The notes beneath the pieces were generated by a model. That model made no database searches, had not been told where the DNA came from, and saw only the letters and a program-made list of their open reading frames with translations. Position numbers and translations under genes: made by a program. Shown piece after piece: positions 27,543-40,383 of a stretch of 64,000 nucleotides of DNA (its first letter is position 1; the number at the start of each line of letters is the position of its first letter). The stretch is taken from the NCBI RefSeq assembly GCF_002237575.1, contig NZ_CP022535.1, positions 496,001 to 560,000 of the forward strand, read 5' to 3'. Source of the stretch: Spiroplasma corruscae. Lineage in GTDB: Bacteria > Bacillota_I > Bacilli_A > Mycoplasmatales > Mycoplasmataceae.

Positions 27543-27607
27543 ATATTACAATATATTTGTTAAAATCAATAATGTATTGAAACTATAATATAAGAAAGGA
27601 ATAACTC

Positions 27608-28081
27608 ATGAAAAAAACTTGATTGTTAATGTTGATATCATCAATAATGTTCTTAATTATCTCTGTATTGGCATATACATTGCCTGATATGAAGTATAAA
27701 TCAACATTACTTTACTCATACTTTCAAGGAACTTCATTTCCATCTACATCAAGTAATATACTTATTTGATTAAAACTGTCAATCTCAATGTCTACTATAG
27801 TTGCAATTATCTCTATATTTGTTTTAGTTATGGGTTATTTTTATGAAAATACAACTTATAATAAATATGCAATAATGGGAGCTGCATTATTTGTATTTAT
27901 TGCATTTTTCAGTGGTTTAATGCTTTTGATTGCTGGTTCTTTAAACATAGGTGGAATGAACAGTGGTGATAAATTGGGTCCAATATTATTACTTGTTTTT
28001 ATTAATATAGGTTATTTATTTTTAACTTCAATATCTATCTGAACTGGGATTAGTGAATATAAAGCAAACTCATTAAGATAA
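27608..28081 (+). CDS. Four-helix membrane protein, first of a tandem paralogous pair
   Basis: 157 residues with four hydrophobic segments (about 3-23, 57-80, 90-115, 125-145). Similar in layout to the next gene: both have a loop with a Tyr-Phe-Gln-Gly-x-x-F-Pro-Ser motif after the first helix. ATG follows AAGAAAGG. Function unknown; probably a mollicute-specific family. Confidence 0.75.
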
Positions 28082-28143
28082 TTTAATTGATTTTCCTTTA
28101 ATAGTGTATAATTATTATTGGAATTATTAGAAAGGGGCTATTT

Positions 28144-28590
28144 ATGAAAGTATCATGAATAGTATTATTTTTTAGTTTTTTATTAACATTAATTACTTCA
28201 TTGTTAATTCTAACTTTAAGCGATGATTTTGGTTATAAGTATTATACTTTTTTTCAAGGAAATAAATTTCCATCAAAAGATAATCAAATCTACATTTGGT
28301 TACTAATTTATATAGTTCTTGCAGCCATTGGTATGTTGTTTTCGTTATTTATTTTAATACTTAACTTTATTAAAGTTGATAAATTGAATACAAAAGCAAA
28401 CTATACAATGATTGTATTAGGAGTGTTAATTTTAATATTTGGAATATTTTTATTAGTTGGAGGATCAAAAGCACAATCTTCTGATAAAGAAGCGATTATT
28501 TCTTTAAGTTTAATATCTGTATTTCTACCATTAAATTTAGCTTCAATAATATTAATGTCAGGGTTACAATTTAAAGGACAAAAGATATAA
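28144..28590 (+). CDS. Four-helix membrane protein, second of the tandem pair
   Basis: 148 residues, four hydrophobic segments, and the shared loop FFQGNKFPSKDNQIYIWL, matching YFQGTSFPSTSSNILIWL of its neighbour. ATG follows GAAAGGGG. Followed by a terminator. Function unknown. Confidence 0.75.
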
Positions 28591-28615
28591 TATATTATTA
28601 CATTTAAAAAAATAA

Positions 28616-28650
28616 ATCTTCAAACATAATTGTATGAAGATTTTTTTTTT
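28616..28650 (+). terminator. Terminator after the tandem membrane genes
   Basis: ATCTTCA (28616-28622), 12-nt loop, TGAAGAT (28635-28641), then nine T residues. Confidence 0.75.
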
Positions 28651-29081
28651 AAAACATTTATTATATATATCAGATTAAGTTAAATAAGTTATTAGGTAAT
28701 TAAAATTTTTGATTTAATGATAATACTTCAAATAATTTCAAAATAAGTATTTAAAGTAATTTTAAAATGATTAAAATATTGCACCTGTTTACAGATTTGA
28801 TCAATTTATTGTTAATTTTATTAATTAAGATATTGCTAATATAATGCAAAAGATAATTTGGTTCATGTGATTTATTTTATTGATTATATTGATATTAATA
28901 AATAGTCTGCTAATATTTCCTAATTTCAATTACTAGCATTGCTATAGTATTTATTTATATATCATTTATGAGTTATTGTAAATTATGTAATAACAGACTT
29001 ATTTCTTATTAATTAAAAAGTTTTTATGGAATAAATGAGAATTTTTGTATTTATTAAATTAAATAAATTAAATAATCTTCT

Positions 29082-29250
29082 CAGTATTCTTATCATCAAC
29101 ATTTTCTTTAATTGCAATTGTAGTATATTCATAATTTTATATTCAATTATTCTAATTGCATTATTGAAATTTAAATAGCAATATCATTAATGACTGGTTG
29201 ATACATATTTGTTAATTCATTACTAATATCTGCATCTTTATACTTATAGC
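29082..29250 (+). pseudogene. Traces of a decayed membrane-protein gene
   Basis: Within the 800-bp gene-free stretch 28651-29454, fragments such as FSVFLSSTFSLIAIVVYS and WYIFVNSLLISASLYL read like pieces of transmembrane helices, broken by stops and frame changes. They may be a third, dead copy of the upstream four-helix family. The rest of the stretch shows nothing else. Weak evidence. Confidence 0.25.
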
Positions 29251-29454
29251 TTATGGTTTAGTAATTAAATCATTTTTAAAACCATGTTATCAACATTAAT
29301 TATTATGAGTATAAATTATTAATATATCATAATTTATTTTTAAAACAAATGGTAATTTAAATATAAAAATATTTTACACTTTTGTAAAACTTTTTTAAAT
29401 TTAAAATACTTTTTTTAAATATAGTTATAATTTAGATATGTAGGAGGAAGAAGT

Positions 29455-31338
29455 ATGAAAAAACTAATATCAATTTTAGCTACATTATCATTAACAGCAA
29501 CTTTATCAACTAGTGTTATAGCATGTGGTAATAGTGAAACCAATGATAATGGATCAAATAATGTAGATCCAACACCAAATGAAACAGATACTTATGATCA
29601 AGTATTTACTTTATTTAAAAAAGAAGTTACTGATATTATCAATAAAAATATAAGTATTGAATCAAAAAATTGATTTCAACAAGAGGATGAAAGTTTAACA
29701 AGTAAATTTAAATTTTTTAAACAAGAAAAAATTGCAAGTTACTTTGATAATTATCAAGCTGGAGAGGTTAAAAACGCAAACTTGTCTGATATATTTAAAA
29801 AGGACCAAGCCAATGCCACTAATTACTTTAATGATTTAAAATTTAAAGTAGGTTTTGATAAAATTAAATCTGAAATAAATGCTTTAAAAAGTAAAACAGA
29901 GTATGATATTTTATTAAATGGTGTAACTGATATTATAACAATAGAAAACTCACTTGCTGATTCTGGTGAGAGTACCTCAAAAATATCAGTATTAGATACA
30001 ACAACTACTGAAACAAATAATGAAACTAAAAAAGGTTATATCATAAGTTCAAGTGCTAACTTTAACTTTTCAATTCACTATAATTCAAGTGATAATTCAG
30101 CAATTTCAAACTTTGATGTTAAGTCATCATTAGATTATACACTTACGTCATATCCTGGTTTAGCTAAATTTATTATGGATCAGTCAAGTTCTATAAAATG
30201 AGCATACCTAAAAAATGTTGATACAACTGGTTATATAAAAGGTGTCGATGAGTCAAATAAATTAATTAATAGTTTTAGTACAATAAAAGAAAATGTAAAT
30301 AGTATGTTAAGTAATGATAAAACTGACATAATTAAATCATTAAATGATTCATTAAACGCATCTATAGGTAAAGATTTAGCCGGTTTCTTTAAGTTTGAAA
30401 ACAAAAAAGTTGAAAATAATAACTTACCATTGTATAATATCGAGGAACTAAAAGAAGATAATGTTTGAGATTATAAAATAAATCCTACAGTTTCTAATTA
30501 TTCTTGAAATAATGAGCAAAAAGGATGAAGTGATAGTAGTTTTAAAAATGGTGAGGATTTAATGAAATATATATTTATAAAGGATGAAAAAACTAATGAT
30601 TCAGAGTTAAATAAATATTTATTAGAAAACCTAAAAAAATGATCATCTGAATTCATCCAAAGTGTGGAGACTAATGAAGATTTAACTTCAGAAACAGATG
30701 GATATCAAAATATAAAAACAAATTTAAATAAACTATCAGCTGTTAAATTTATTCCGTTAAATAATATACAACTTTCTATCGGAGATACATTTAAAAAAGA
30801 TATGGATGAATTTAAACTAGGTTATGGTGAAGCTATAGATATTAATAATAATTTCTCAAGTTTAGTTGAAACAGATAATACATTTAAAGCAATAAGAGAT
30901 AATGTAAAACAAGGCATAGTTAAATTTAATGAAATATTTGATATGAAATTTGGGGAAAATACAACTGATAATAAACAAACACTTTTCACAGTTAAAAAAG
31001 AAAATAGTTTCTTTTGAGATTTTGCAAAAGTTTCAAAAAAAATGAGTGATTTAAATAATTTATTTTCATTAAATCTAAACAATAGTGATGTGATTTCGAA
31101 AAGAAAATTATTATTAGAAGGCGGTAATCAAAACGACTATTCATTAGTAATAAATGACAAACGAATTTATACTTCACCATTACTTTATCGAGAACAATTA
31201 GGATTAGAAAGTCCTATATTAACCGGTATTAATTATTATGATGTTAATATTAAGTTTGATTACTTGAATATCAATTTTAGAACAGATTTTATGTACCATC
31301 AGACTGGTGGTTATGTACCAGTTATTAAAAATTATTAA
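29455..31338 (+). CDS. Large lipoprotein, paralogue of the 16424 and 20255 genes
   Basis: 627 residues. Signal MKKLISILATLSLTATLSTSVIAC with lipobox Cys at residue 24, followed by an Asn/Ser/Thr-rich linker. It contains the paralogous block KIKSEINALKSKTEYDILLNGV and ends with NIKFDYLNINF-like strands also seen in the other two copies. ATG follows TAGGAGGAAG; a TATAAT box lies at 29426-29431. Surface lipoprotein of unknown function, without an adjacent permease. Confidence 0.85.
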
Positions 31339-31378
31339 TTATAATATTTTGTTTAAAACTATAATCAATATATACAGA

Positions 31379-31436
31379 ACAACTTAAATTAATTATTAAA
31401 TTATATTTATTAATTAATACTATAAGTTGTTTTTAT
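31379..31436 (+). terminator. Possible terminator after lipoprotein gene
   Basis: ACAACTTA (31379-31386) and TAAGTTGT (31423-31430) followed by TTTTAT, with a long AT-rich, partly self-complementary loop. Confidence 0.45.
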
Positions 31437-31529
31437 AATTTTAACTGAACAAATGATTGAGTTATTTTAAAAAAAATAATTTATACAAATATTATTTAAT
31501 TAAGCATATCTGTAGATTGAGGGAGTATT

Positions 31530-33018
<1,489 letters not shown>

Positions 33019-33040
33019 ATGAATTAAATTAATTATTAAT

Positions 33041-33066
33041 ATAGAGTTTTGAAACTCTATTTTTTT
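33041..33066 (+). terminator. Terminator downstream of the decayed lipoprotein region
   Basis: ATAGAGTTT (33041-33049) and AAACTCTAT (33052-33060) followed by six T residues. Confidence 0.75.
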
Positions 33067-33122
33067 AACTTAAAAGAGTGTTAAAATAAATAGAATAAAT
33101 AAAAAAATATAAGGATAAATAA

Positions 33123-34219
33123 ATGAAAAAAACAAGAGAAAAAATAGTTTTAAGAAATGGAGTTAAACTAAAGAATCGATATATAATGGCTCCTATGACA
33201 AATAAAATGAGTTTTTGTGATGGTGAAGTAACTCAAAATGAGATTGATTATTATGGATTAAGATCGACTGAAGTGGCAGCTGTTATTACAGCTGCTGCAT
33301 ATATTAATGATGAAGCCAAGGGTTGAGAGGGTGAATTAAGTATATCACAGGATAAAATGATTAGTTCATTAAGTAAATTAAGTAGTCGGATACAAAAACA
33401 AGGAGCAAAATCAATTATCCAATTATTTCATGCAGGTAGAATGACAAACATATTGTTTTAGGTGGTAAACAACCAGTTTCAGCTAGTGATATACCTTCAA
33501 TCAGAGAGAATGCACAAATACCAAGAGAATTACAAATAGATCAAGTTTATCAATTAATCAATGATTTTAAAGCGGCTACAATTAGAGCTATTAAAGCTGG
33601 TTTTGATGGTATTGAAATACATGGAGCGAACACTTATCTAATTCAACAATTCTTTTCTCCGCATTCTAATAGAAGAAATGATGAATTTGGTGGAAGTATT
33701 GAAAAAAGATTTCATTTTATTGATCTATTAGTAAATGAAATTATTAAAACCATAAAAGAAAATACAAAAAAAGAATTTATTATTGGTTATAGATTATCTC
33801 CAGAAGAATATGAAGAACCAGGTATAAAATTTGAAGACACTTTATTCTTAGTTGATAAACTTTCAGAAAAACATATTGATTACATACATCTTTCATTAAC
33901 AAAGTATAATTTACATTCAAGATCAGTAAAGTATTCTCAAAAAAGTATGGTAGATTATATTTATAAAAAAATAAATGGTAGAACTATGCTTGTATCAGTT
34001 GGTTCAATTAGAAGTATGAAAGATATTAATAATGCATTGTTAAACTCTGATTTAGTAGCTATTGGTAGACCTTTATTAACTGATCCATATTGAGTTAGTA
34101 AAGTTGAAAATAACCTATTAGATGATATAGTAACTAAACTTCATCAAAAAGATTGCGATAAATTATTTATTAACTCAAGTTTTTATGATTTTTTGACAAA
34201 TAGAATTGATAAAGATTAA
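33123..34219 (+). pseudogene. NADH:flavin oxidoreductase (old yellow enzyme family), frameshifted
   Basis: The first part (33123 to about 33448) encodes a normal OYE start: RNGVKLKNRYIMAPMTNKMS, then LFHAGRMTN. Just after this the frame hits TAG at 33459. The rest of the protein continues in another frame from about 33450 (VLGGKQPVSASDI, GFDGIEIHGANTYLIQQFF, SPHSNRRNDEFGGS, then VAIGRPLLTDPYWV) to TAA 34217-34219. The change equals loss of one base modulo three. Family enzymes use FMN and NAD(P)H to reduce alkenes. Either a recent pseudogene or a sequencing error; the rest is well conserved. Confidence 0.85.
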
Positions 34220-34220
34220 A

Positions 34221-34258
34221 AATATCCTAGTAATTTATTTTTACTAGGATATTTTAAT
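34221..34258. terminator. Strong, probably bidirectional terminator
   Basis: 13-bp perfect inverted repeat AATATCCTAGTAA (34221-34233) and TTACTAGGATATT (34241-34253) with T residues following on + and A residues preceding, placed between convergent genes. Confidence 0.8.
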
Positions 34259-34263
34259 ATATT

Positions 34264-34407
34264 TTATTTATTTTTTTTACTTTTAGCTTGTGATAACGCA
34301 CTTCCGGCTACACTTTTCATTTTTTTACTTGCTTTTTTATCTTTGAGTACTTCAGATGCCTCTTTAGCAACTTTATCACTTGTTACTTTATCTGAGCTTT
34401 TCTTCAT
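34264..34407 (-). CDS. Small conserved Lys/Ser-rich protein
   Basis: 47 residues: begins MKKSSDKVTSDKVAKEASEV and later has KKMKSVAGSALSQ. This pattern (S-D-K-V-A-x-x-A-S, then K-x-x-A-G-S-A-L-S-Q) matches short conserved proteins annotated as hypothetical in many bacteria. ATG at 34407 is preceded by GAGGTGAAG on the minus strand. Function unknown. It is convergent with the OYE gene across a shared terminator. Confidence 0.75.
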   Translation of the reverse strand: MKKSSDKVTSDKVAKEASEVLKDKKASKKMKSVAGSALSQAKSKKNK

Positions 34408-34568
34408 TACTTCACCTCATTTACTTATTATAATTATAATATAAATTAACTAATAAGTCTAGTAAACTATAAATGTATTTTTAAGTTTTTATTTTTTATA
34501 ATATATTTTCACTTGTATTTTATAAACTTATTTGTTATTATAAATATAGTATTAAAAGAGGTGAGTGT

Positions 34569-34655
34569 ATGGAAAACAATAAAAAAGAATGTAATTGTGG
34601 TACTAAAGACGGTAATTCAAATTGTAACTGTAATTGTGAATGCAAGAAAAAATAG
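34569..34655 (+). CDS. 28-residue Cys-rich, metallothionein-like peptide
   Basis: ATG 34569 behind GAGGTGA encodes a 28-residue peptide with six Cys in CxC arrays: CNCG at 8-10, then Cys 19, 21, 23 and 25 in CNCNCEC. It ends in Lys residues at TAG. It has its own ribosome site and a terminator hairpin starting within its last codons, so it looks like a true single-gene unit. The CxC pattern suggests metal (Zn or Cu) binding; no homologue is claimed. Confidence 0.65.
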   Translation: MENNKKECNCGTKDGNSNCNCNCECKKK

Positions 34656-34672
34656 CTTATGCTATTTTTTTT
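34646..34672 (+). terminator. Terminator of the Cys-rich peptide gene
   Basis: AAAATAGC, loop TTAT, GCTATTTT and T run; overlaps the stop codon. Confidence 0.75.
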
Positions 34673-34723
34673 GTATTTATTAATATATTTATAATATAAT
34701 AATAATTATAGGAGAAACGAAAG

Positions 34724-35326
34724 ATGGATCATAATACAATTAATCCAAATCAAGAAGTTGGTCAAAGACCTAAACAAAATATATTTGGAGTTTTATTTTG
34801 AATTATTATTTGCTTAACGCTAATTCCGTTAATAATTCATGTTGCTAATCTAAATGCACTTAAAAGAATGAAAATTAAAGTAAATGAAGCAGAAGCTGGT
34901 ATTGATGTTCAATTAAAAAGAAGACGTGATACTTTGATAAAATTAATTGATTCAGTATCTGAAAGTATTAAATTTGAAAAAGAAATGCAAACAACATTAA
35001 CAAGCATGCGTACAGGTGGTGGTGTTGGTCAAATGATGAAAAATGCATCACAATTAAATGACATAGCTAGAAAAATACAAGTTCAAGTAGAAAATTATGC
35101 CAATTTAAAATCTAATGATTTAATTGGTAGTCTAATGAAAGAATCAACAAATATTGAAGAAAATATATCAGCATCAAGAAGAATTTATAATTCTAATGTT
35201 AGTCAATTTAATCAATCTATTAGTAGTTATCCAAATAATTTAGCAGCTAATCAATTAAAGTTCGTTTATTTACCATTTTTTGAAATTAGTTCATTTGATA
35301 GAGAAGATGTTAAAATTAAGTTTTAG
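34724..35326 (+). CDS. lemA: LemA family protein
   Basis: 200 residues. One N-terminal transmembrane helix (about 20-45) followed by a helical-bundle LemA domain: LNALKRMKIKVNEAEAGIDVQLKRRRDTLIKLIDSV, and the closing YPNNLAANQLKFVYLPFFEIS equivalent of the family's F-x-YPxL...F region. Membrane-anchored; function not firmly known. ATG follows GGAGAAACGAAAG. It is 5 nt upstream of a DUF3137-like gene, a common pairing. Confidence 0.85.
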
Positions 35327-35331
35327 TTTAA

Positions 35332-36372
35332 ATGTTTAAATTAGAACTTGAGAAAAAAATAGACGATTTATTTATAAGCGATAAAAAATTTGTGTCCCTA
35401 TTAGACAAGGCTAAGAAAAAGTTTTGGTTCAATATTTTTTTTATGATAGGTATGATTGCACTATTAATAATTGGTACTATAGTAATTATTATTTCCTCTA
35501 TATCTGATGGTTATGTTGGTCAAGAATTTAATAAAAGTATTTATATTGGTATTGTAATTTTTATAATTGGTATATTGACAGGAATAGGAGCAATTTTTTT
35601 TAATTTTGCAAGTCCTTCACAACGAAATATAACTAGAAGTATCTCTGAATATCAGTTTGATAATAATAAAACAAAAGATATATATAATTACTATTTTAGT
35701 TTAATTAATATTAATAACGTAAACAAATCTAAGGGTATTGAATTTGAGTTTAACTCAAAATTTATGCAATTTAAATATGATGATAAAAAACTTTTTAGAT
35801 TTAAAAAAATAGGTACTCAAGAGCAAACACAACCTAATAGCTTATTTTTTACGATAAAAGATCATAAACTAAAATTTACAATTTTCCATCCTGTTGAAAT
35901 AATTGTAAAAACTAATAATTCACAAGGAAAAACTGAAACAAAAACTTACTATTTATCAGAAGATGAATTAGTCTATGAAAATACAAAATTTGATAGTACA
36001 TTTGACGGAATAAAAATTACAAAAGGAAAAATGCTTAATAAGAATTTTCAGACAGAATCAATATTGTTTAATAAAATGTATAATGTAAATACAAAACCAA
36101 ATGATATCAGGGGTCCAATGTTTTTATCTCCAAAGTTAATAGATAAATTAACTACAATTAAACAAAAAGACTTTAAAGAGTTTGGTATTGATAAAGATTT
36201 CTATGTAACTAAAAGTAGATATTTAGAAGGTAAATATGATTTATCCATAGCGCTTTTAAATTACACATGAATTAAAAGTTATAAAGGTTTCAAAAAAAAC
36301 TTTGTTAAGAAAGTGATAAGAGATTTTGAATTATTAGAAAGTTCAATTCAATTTATCGAAGAAATTTATTAA
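35332..36372 (+). CDS. Membrane protein, DUF3137-like partner of LemA
   Basis: 346 residues. Two transmembrane helices (about 32-58 and 72-95), then a cytoplasmic or extracellular domain with features seen in LemA-linked DUF3137 proteins: FDSTFDGIKITKG and TESILFNKMYNV. It starts 5 nt after lemA, so the two are co-transcribed. Family call is from layout and context; function unknown. Confidence 0.65.
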
Positions 36373-36400
36373 TCACCCATGTGATTTTTTTTTTTTTTTT
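36371..36400 (+). terminator. Terminator of the lemA operon
   Basis: AATCAC, loop CCAT, GTGATT and a run of about 16 T residues, starting in the stop codon. Confidence 0.8.
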
Positions 36401-36428
36401 ATTTGTCGATTTAATAAAGGGTGGTTAA

Positions 36429-36977
36429 ATGAAATGAAAACAATACTCAATAATATTTGTGATTAGTTTTTTAGTTGGTATTGGTATTTATGTATTTATA
36501 TCTCAATTTAATTCCAAAAATAATAATGAACAAAATACAGAAGCGTTTAATGATTATGTTTCTTTTAGCGTGAAATATAACCTTGAATTAAATAATAATG
36601 AACTAGTACCTAATAAAATATTAAAAACTAAAGAAAATAAAACTACAAGTGTAAAAAAGTTCTTAAAAATTACTAATGTTGAATATATTCTTAATAACTT
36701 TGAAATTGAAAATGATAAAGATTTTTATAAAAAAGGCATAATAATTATTCTACCAAATAGAAATGAAATGACAAAAAAGTATAATCGATTATTTTTATCT
36801 AACAACTTCTTTGTAAAATATAATTTAAGAATAAATATCTCTACTAAGTTTGTTAATATACTTAATGATAATAATATTAGTTTAGATGATTGCTATGAAA
36901 AGCTCAATGAAATATATAAAAAAGACAATGATGTTTTAGAATTTATTAAGGTTGCTTTGCCTCTCATTGTATATTAA
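36429..36977 (+). CDS. Membrane-anchored protein upstream of comEC
   Basis: 182 residues; one N-terminal hydrophobic helix (about 5-25) then a hydrophilic Lys/Asn-rich domain. ATG 36429 follows AAAGGGTGG; early TGA codons are Trp. Its end overlaps the proposed comEC start by 11 nt, suggesting translational coupling. No family recognised. Confidence 0.7.
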
Positions 36978-39006
36978 GAAAAGGTTATTAATAATTACAT
37001 TTGTCTTTTTTGTTATAAGTGTTATATCAGTTAATTTATCTAATATTTGATCTATATTAAGTATTTATTTAATAACTTGAATTATTTATTTTGTTGATAT
37101 GAAATCATCATGAAAGTTATTGATATTACTATTAACATTTCAGCTAGTATTTCTAATATTTTATTATATTGCAATAACAGTTACAAATGAAGGGATATTC
37201 AATGTAGTTGAAGTAAATGAACAATATATTATAGTAAAAAGACTGTTTGTCAAATATTACATAAAAGTAGGGGGGTCTAATTACTCAGTAGGGGAGTATG
37301 TATATTTGAAAGGGGAGTTATTTAATATAGATAAAACCTATGTTAAATGAGGTTTTGATTTTAATGAATATCTCTTAAAGTCTAATATTAAATTTGAGTT
37401 GATAAATACATCTATTAATAAGCGTGGTACAAATAATTTAAGGTATTATTTTATAAACTTTATGAACAGTGGAAATAAATTAGTTAATTTAATGTTATTT
37501 CAAAATAAAAAAAATGATCTTATATATAAAAATTTAATTGAACTTGGTATCCCTCACTTGGTTAATTTTGGTGGTATGAATTTATATATATTAGATAGAA
37601 TCTTTGATAAGAAATTATTTAGAAGTAAAAATTATTACAAGACTGTAAAGATCATATTCTTAGTTTTTATTTTATTCTATAATTATATTTTAGGTTTTAA
37701 ATTATTCATTACTAAGTCAATTACTGGAGTATTATTTCGCTTTTTAAAACAGCTTAAATTTAATAATTTATCTGGGTGAAATTCTCAAAGCTTACAATGA
37801 ATTATTTTATTGTGAATTAATCCTTTTTATATATATAGTATTGGTTTTTTATATAGTATTTTATTCTTAGTATTCTTCATAAATTTTTTTGATAATAAAT
37901 ATAAAAAGAAAAAACACTATTTTTATAATTATTTATTATTGAATTCTTTAATACTACCTTTACAAGTTTATTTCAATTACAAGTTTCTTATTTTTTCTTC
38001 TTTATTCGAGTTATTTTTATTTCCTATTATTTCAATTTCATTTATTTTTGTATTCTTTTTACCTTTTTTTCAAATAATATCTAATTTTATATATGATGTA
38101 ATATTAAATCTAACAACAGTTTTGAAATATATAAATATATCAATATTAGTAGGAAATATTACGATAAGTATATTAATTATTTACTACATTAGCTTAAGGT
38201 TTATGCAATTCTCAAGTACTTATTGTAATAAGAAAAAAATAATTACTTTTATAATGTATGTTTTTAGTTCTGTTAGTATTATTCAATACAATCAAGTAAA
38301 TTATTGAACTAATAGTATTACTATGCTTAATGTTGGAAATGGTAATAGTTTTTTATTAAAGAAAAATAATACAAATATTATATTTGATGCTGGTGCGGGT
38401 TATGGTTATTCAGAGACTATTTATAAAAACTTTTTAGAATATAAGGGTATTAGAAAAATTGATTTAGTTTTTATAAGCCATAATCATTTAGATCATTATA
38501 ATCAGCTTAAAAAAATACAAGAGTTATACAAGATAAATAAAATATATTATAACGATAATGTTGATACTTATATTAATTATAAAAATATTGAAATATTAAA
38601 TTTTGTTGAATTAGGCAACAAGGATGAAAACGATAATTCTATTGTTTCCTTATTAAATATAAATAATACAAAGATCTTATTTATGGGCGACAGTACAAAA
38701 AAAAGTGAGAGTAGATTATTGTTAAATAATGATTTTTTAAAATCTATAGAAGGTGGTATTGATTTCTTACAAGTTGGTCACCACGGTAGCAAAACAAGTA
38801 GCTCTAATGAATTTATCAACACTATAAAACCAAAATCTTGCTATATAAGCAGTAAACATGAAAAGTATAAGAATTTTCCAAGTGATGAGACAATAGAAAC
38901 ACTTAAGAATAATAAATGTCAGATATTTACAACAAATAGTATTAATAATTATGAATATAATATAAATACTAAAAGTACAAAAAAGATAAAAAAAACCTCG
39001 TTTTAA
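36967..39006 (+). CDS. comEC: ComEC/Rec2-family DNA-uptake channel with metallo-beta-lactamase-like domain
   Basis: About 679 residues if TTG 36967 is the start (36 residues upstream of the first ATG is still hydrophobic, so a TTG start is plausible but unproven). An OB-like segment (about 80-130) lies between hydrophobic regions; the competence core has many helices (about 190-440). The C-terminal domain has HxHxDH (His505, His507, Asp509, His510), then GHHGSKTSSS, both typical of the ComEC metallo-beta-lactamase fold. ComEC carries single-stranded DNA across the membrane in transformable bacteria. Stop 39004-39006 sits in a convergent terminator with rpsT. Confidence 0.85.
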
Positions 39007-39021
39007 AAATACAAGGTTTTA
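38992..39021. terminator. Bidirectional terminator between comEC and rpsT
   Basis: AAAACCT and AAGGTTTT arms with a loop holding the comEC stop; A-rich before and T-rich after. Confidence 0.6.
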
Positions 39022-39028
39022 TATTAAA

Positions 39029-39271
39029 TTATCTCATTAATCTTGATTTTTCTCTTGCTGCTTTGTTAGCTTTGAAAATACCTTTGATTATTGATTTATC
39101 AAGCAAACTAACCGCTTCATTAACTAATTGTTCTTTATTTTCTAAATTATCATTTTTTGCTACCATTGCTTTTTTGATAGCTGTTTTTACTTTACTTCTA
39201 AATGCCTTATTTGCAATTCTTGACTTTTCATTGGTAAGAATTCTTTTCTCTTGTGACTTAATATTTGCCAT
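39029..39271 (-). CDS. rpsT: Ribosomal protein S20
   Basis: 80 residues, highly basic. MANIKSQEKRILTNEKSRIANKAFRSKVKTAIKK and the ending IKGIFKANKAAREKSRLMR match bacterial S20, which binds 16S rRNA in the small subunit. Minus-strand AAGGAGAAT precedes the ATG at 39271. Single gene, divergent from holA. Confidence 0.95.
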   Translation of the reverse strand: MANIKSQEKRILTNEKSRIANKAFRSKVKTAIKKAMVAKNDNLENKEQLVNEAVSLLDKSIIKGIFKANKAAREKSRLMR

Positions 39272-39404
39272 TTTATTCTCCTTTTAGTTAAATAGTTTAC
39301 AAAATAAGTATATAATAATTTTGTTTAAATTTCAAAAAAAAAGTGCATTTTTATTACTATTTTGACCTTAAAATGTTAAATTATTAATAGTAAAAGGTGA
39401 AAAT

Positions 39405-40355
39405 ATGTACTTAGTTTATTCAAAAGATAGTTATTTATTAAATAAACAAATAAGCAAAATAATCAATAAATTGTTGGAAAAAGATACCTATGAGATACAT
39501 AAATACTCATTAATAGATAGCAATTTATCAAGTATATATGAGGAATGTGTTACATTATCAATATTCAGTAGTAAGAAAATTATTATTATTGATGAATGTT
39601 GATTTTTAACAGAAAAAAAAATAAAGCTACATAGTTCCTTTGATATAGATGGGTTTATGAAATTACTAAATATAATTAATGATAATATTATATTAATACT
39701 AGCTCTAAATAATGATAATTATTCTAAGAGACTTAAAATATCAAAAGAAGTTGAGAATAGATCTAAAGTAATAGAAATTAAAGCGCCTTCTGAAGATGAA
39801 AAAAAACAACTTTTAGTCAAAAGATTAGAAACATTAAATATTTCATATGATGATTTGGCTATTGATTATTTACTATCTTATTTACCAAATGATATGGGTA
39901 TATTTGTAAATGAAGTGGAAAAATTAATTAATTATAATACACATATAAACATTAATTTAATAAAGACTATAGTTAATAAATACATGAATTTTGACATTTT
40001 TGGTTTATTAGATTCTATTCTTGCTAATGATGTAAATGATTTTATAAATAAATATAGATTATATATAGAGTCTAATAATGACATTTTTGGTTTTATTGCA
40101 TTGGTTTCTAATACATATATTACAATCAGAAATATAATCATTTGTAAGGAGAGTAATTTAAATGATAATGAAATAATTTCAAAGTTGAATATTAATCCAT
40201 ATAGATATAAAATAATTACAAGTAAAAAATTAGATAAGTTAGAGTTAATTAATGATAAAATTAATACGTTATATTATTTGGAAAAAAATTTAAAAAATGG
40301 TCAATTTGATAATAAAATAATTCCAGAATTTAAATTATTACAAATATTTAAATAA
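39405..40355 (+). CDS. holA: DNA polymerase III delta subunit
   Basis: 316 residues; clamp-loader delta subunit that opens the sliding clamp. N-terminal MYLVYSKDSYLLNKQISKI and the SIFSSKKIIIIDE region, central ELKAPSEDEKKQL-like segment and YLPNDMGIFVNEVEKLINY (the family's L-x-x-x-x-x-EL-x-KL-x-x-Y) and C-terminal helical collar residues are typical. Divergent from rpsT, a frequent neighbour of holA in Firmicutes and mollicutes. Confidence 0.85.
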
Positions 40356-40383
40356 TCAATAAATAAGTAAGAAGGAATATAAA

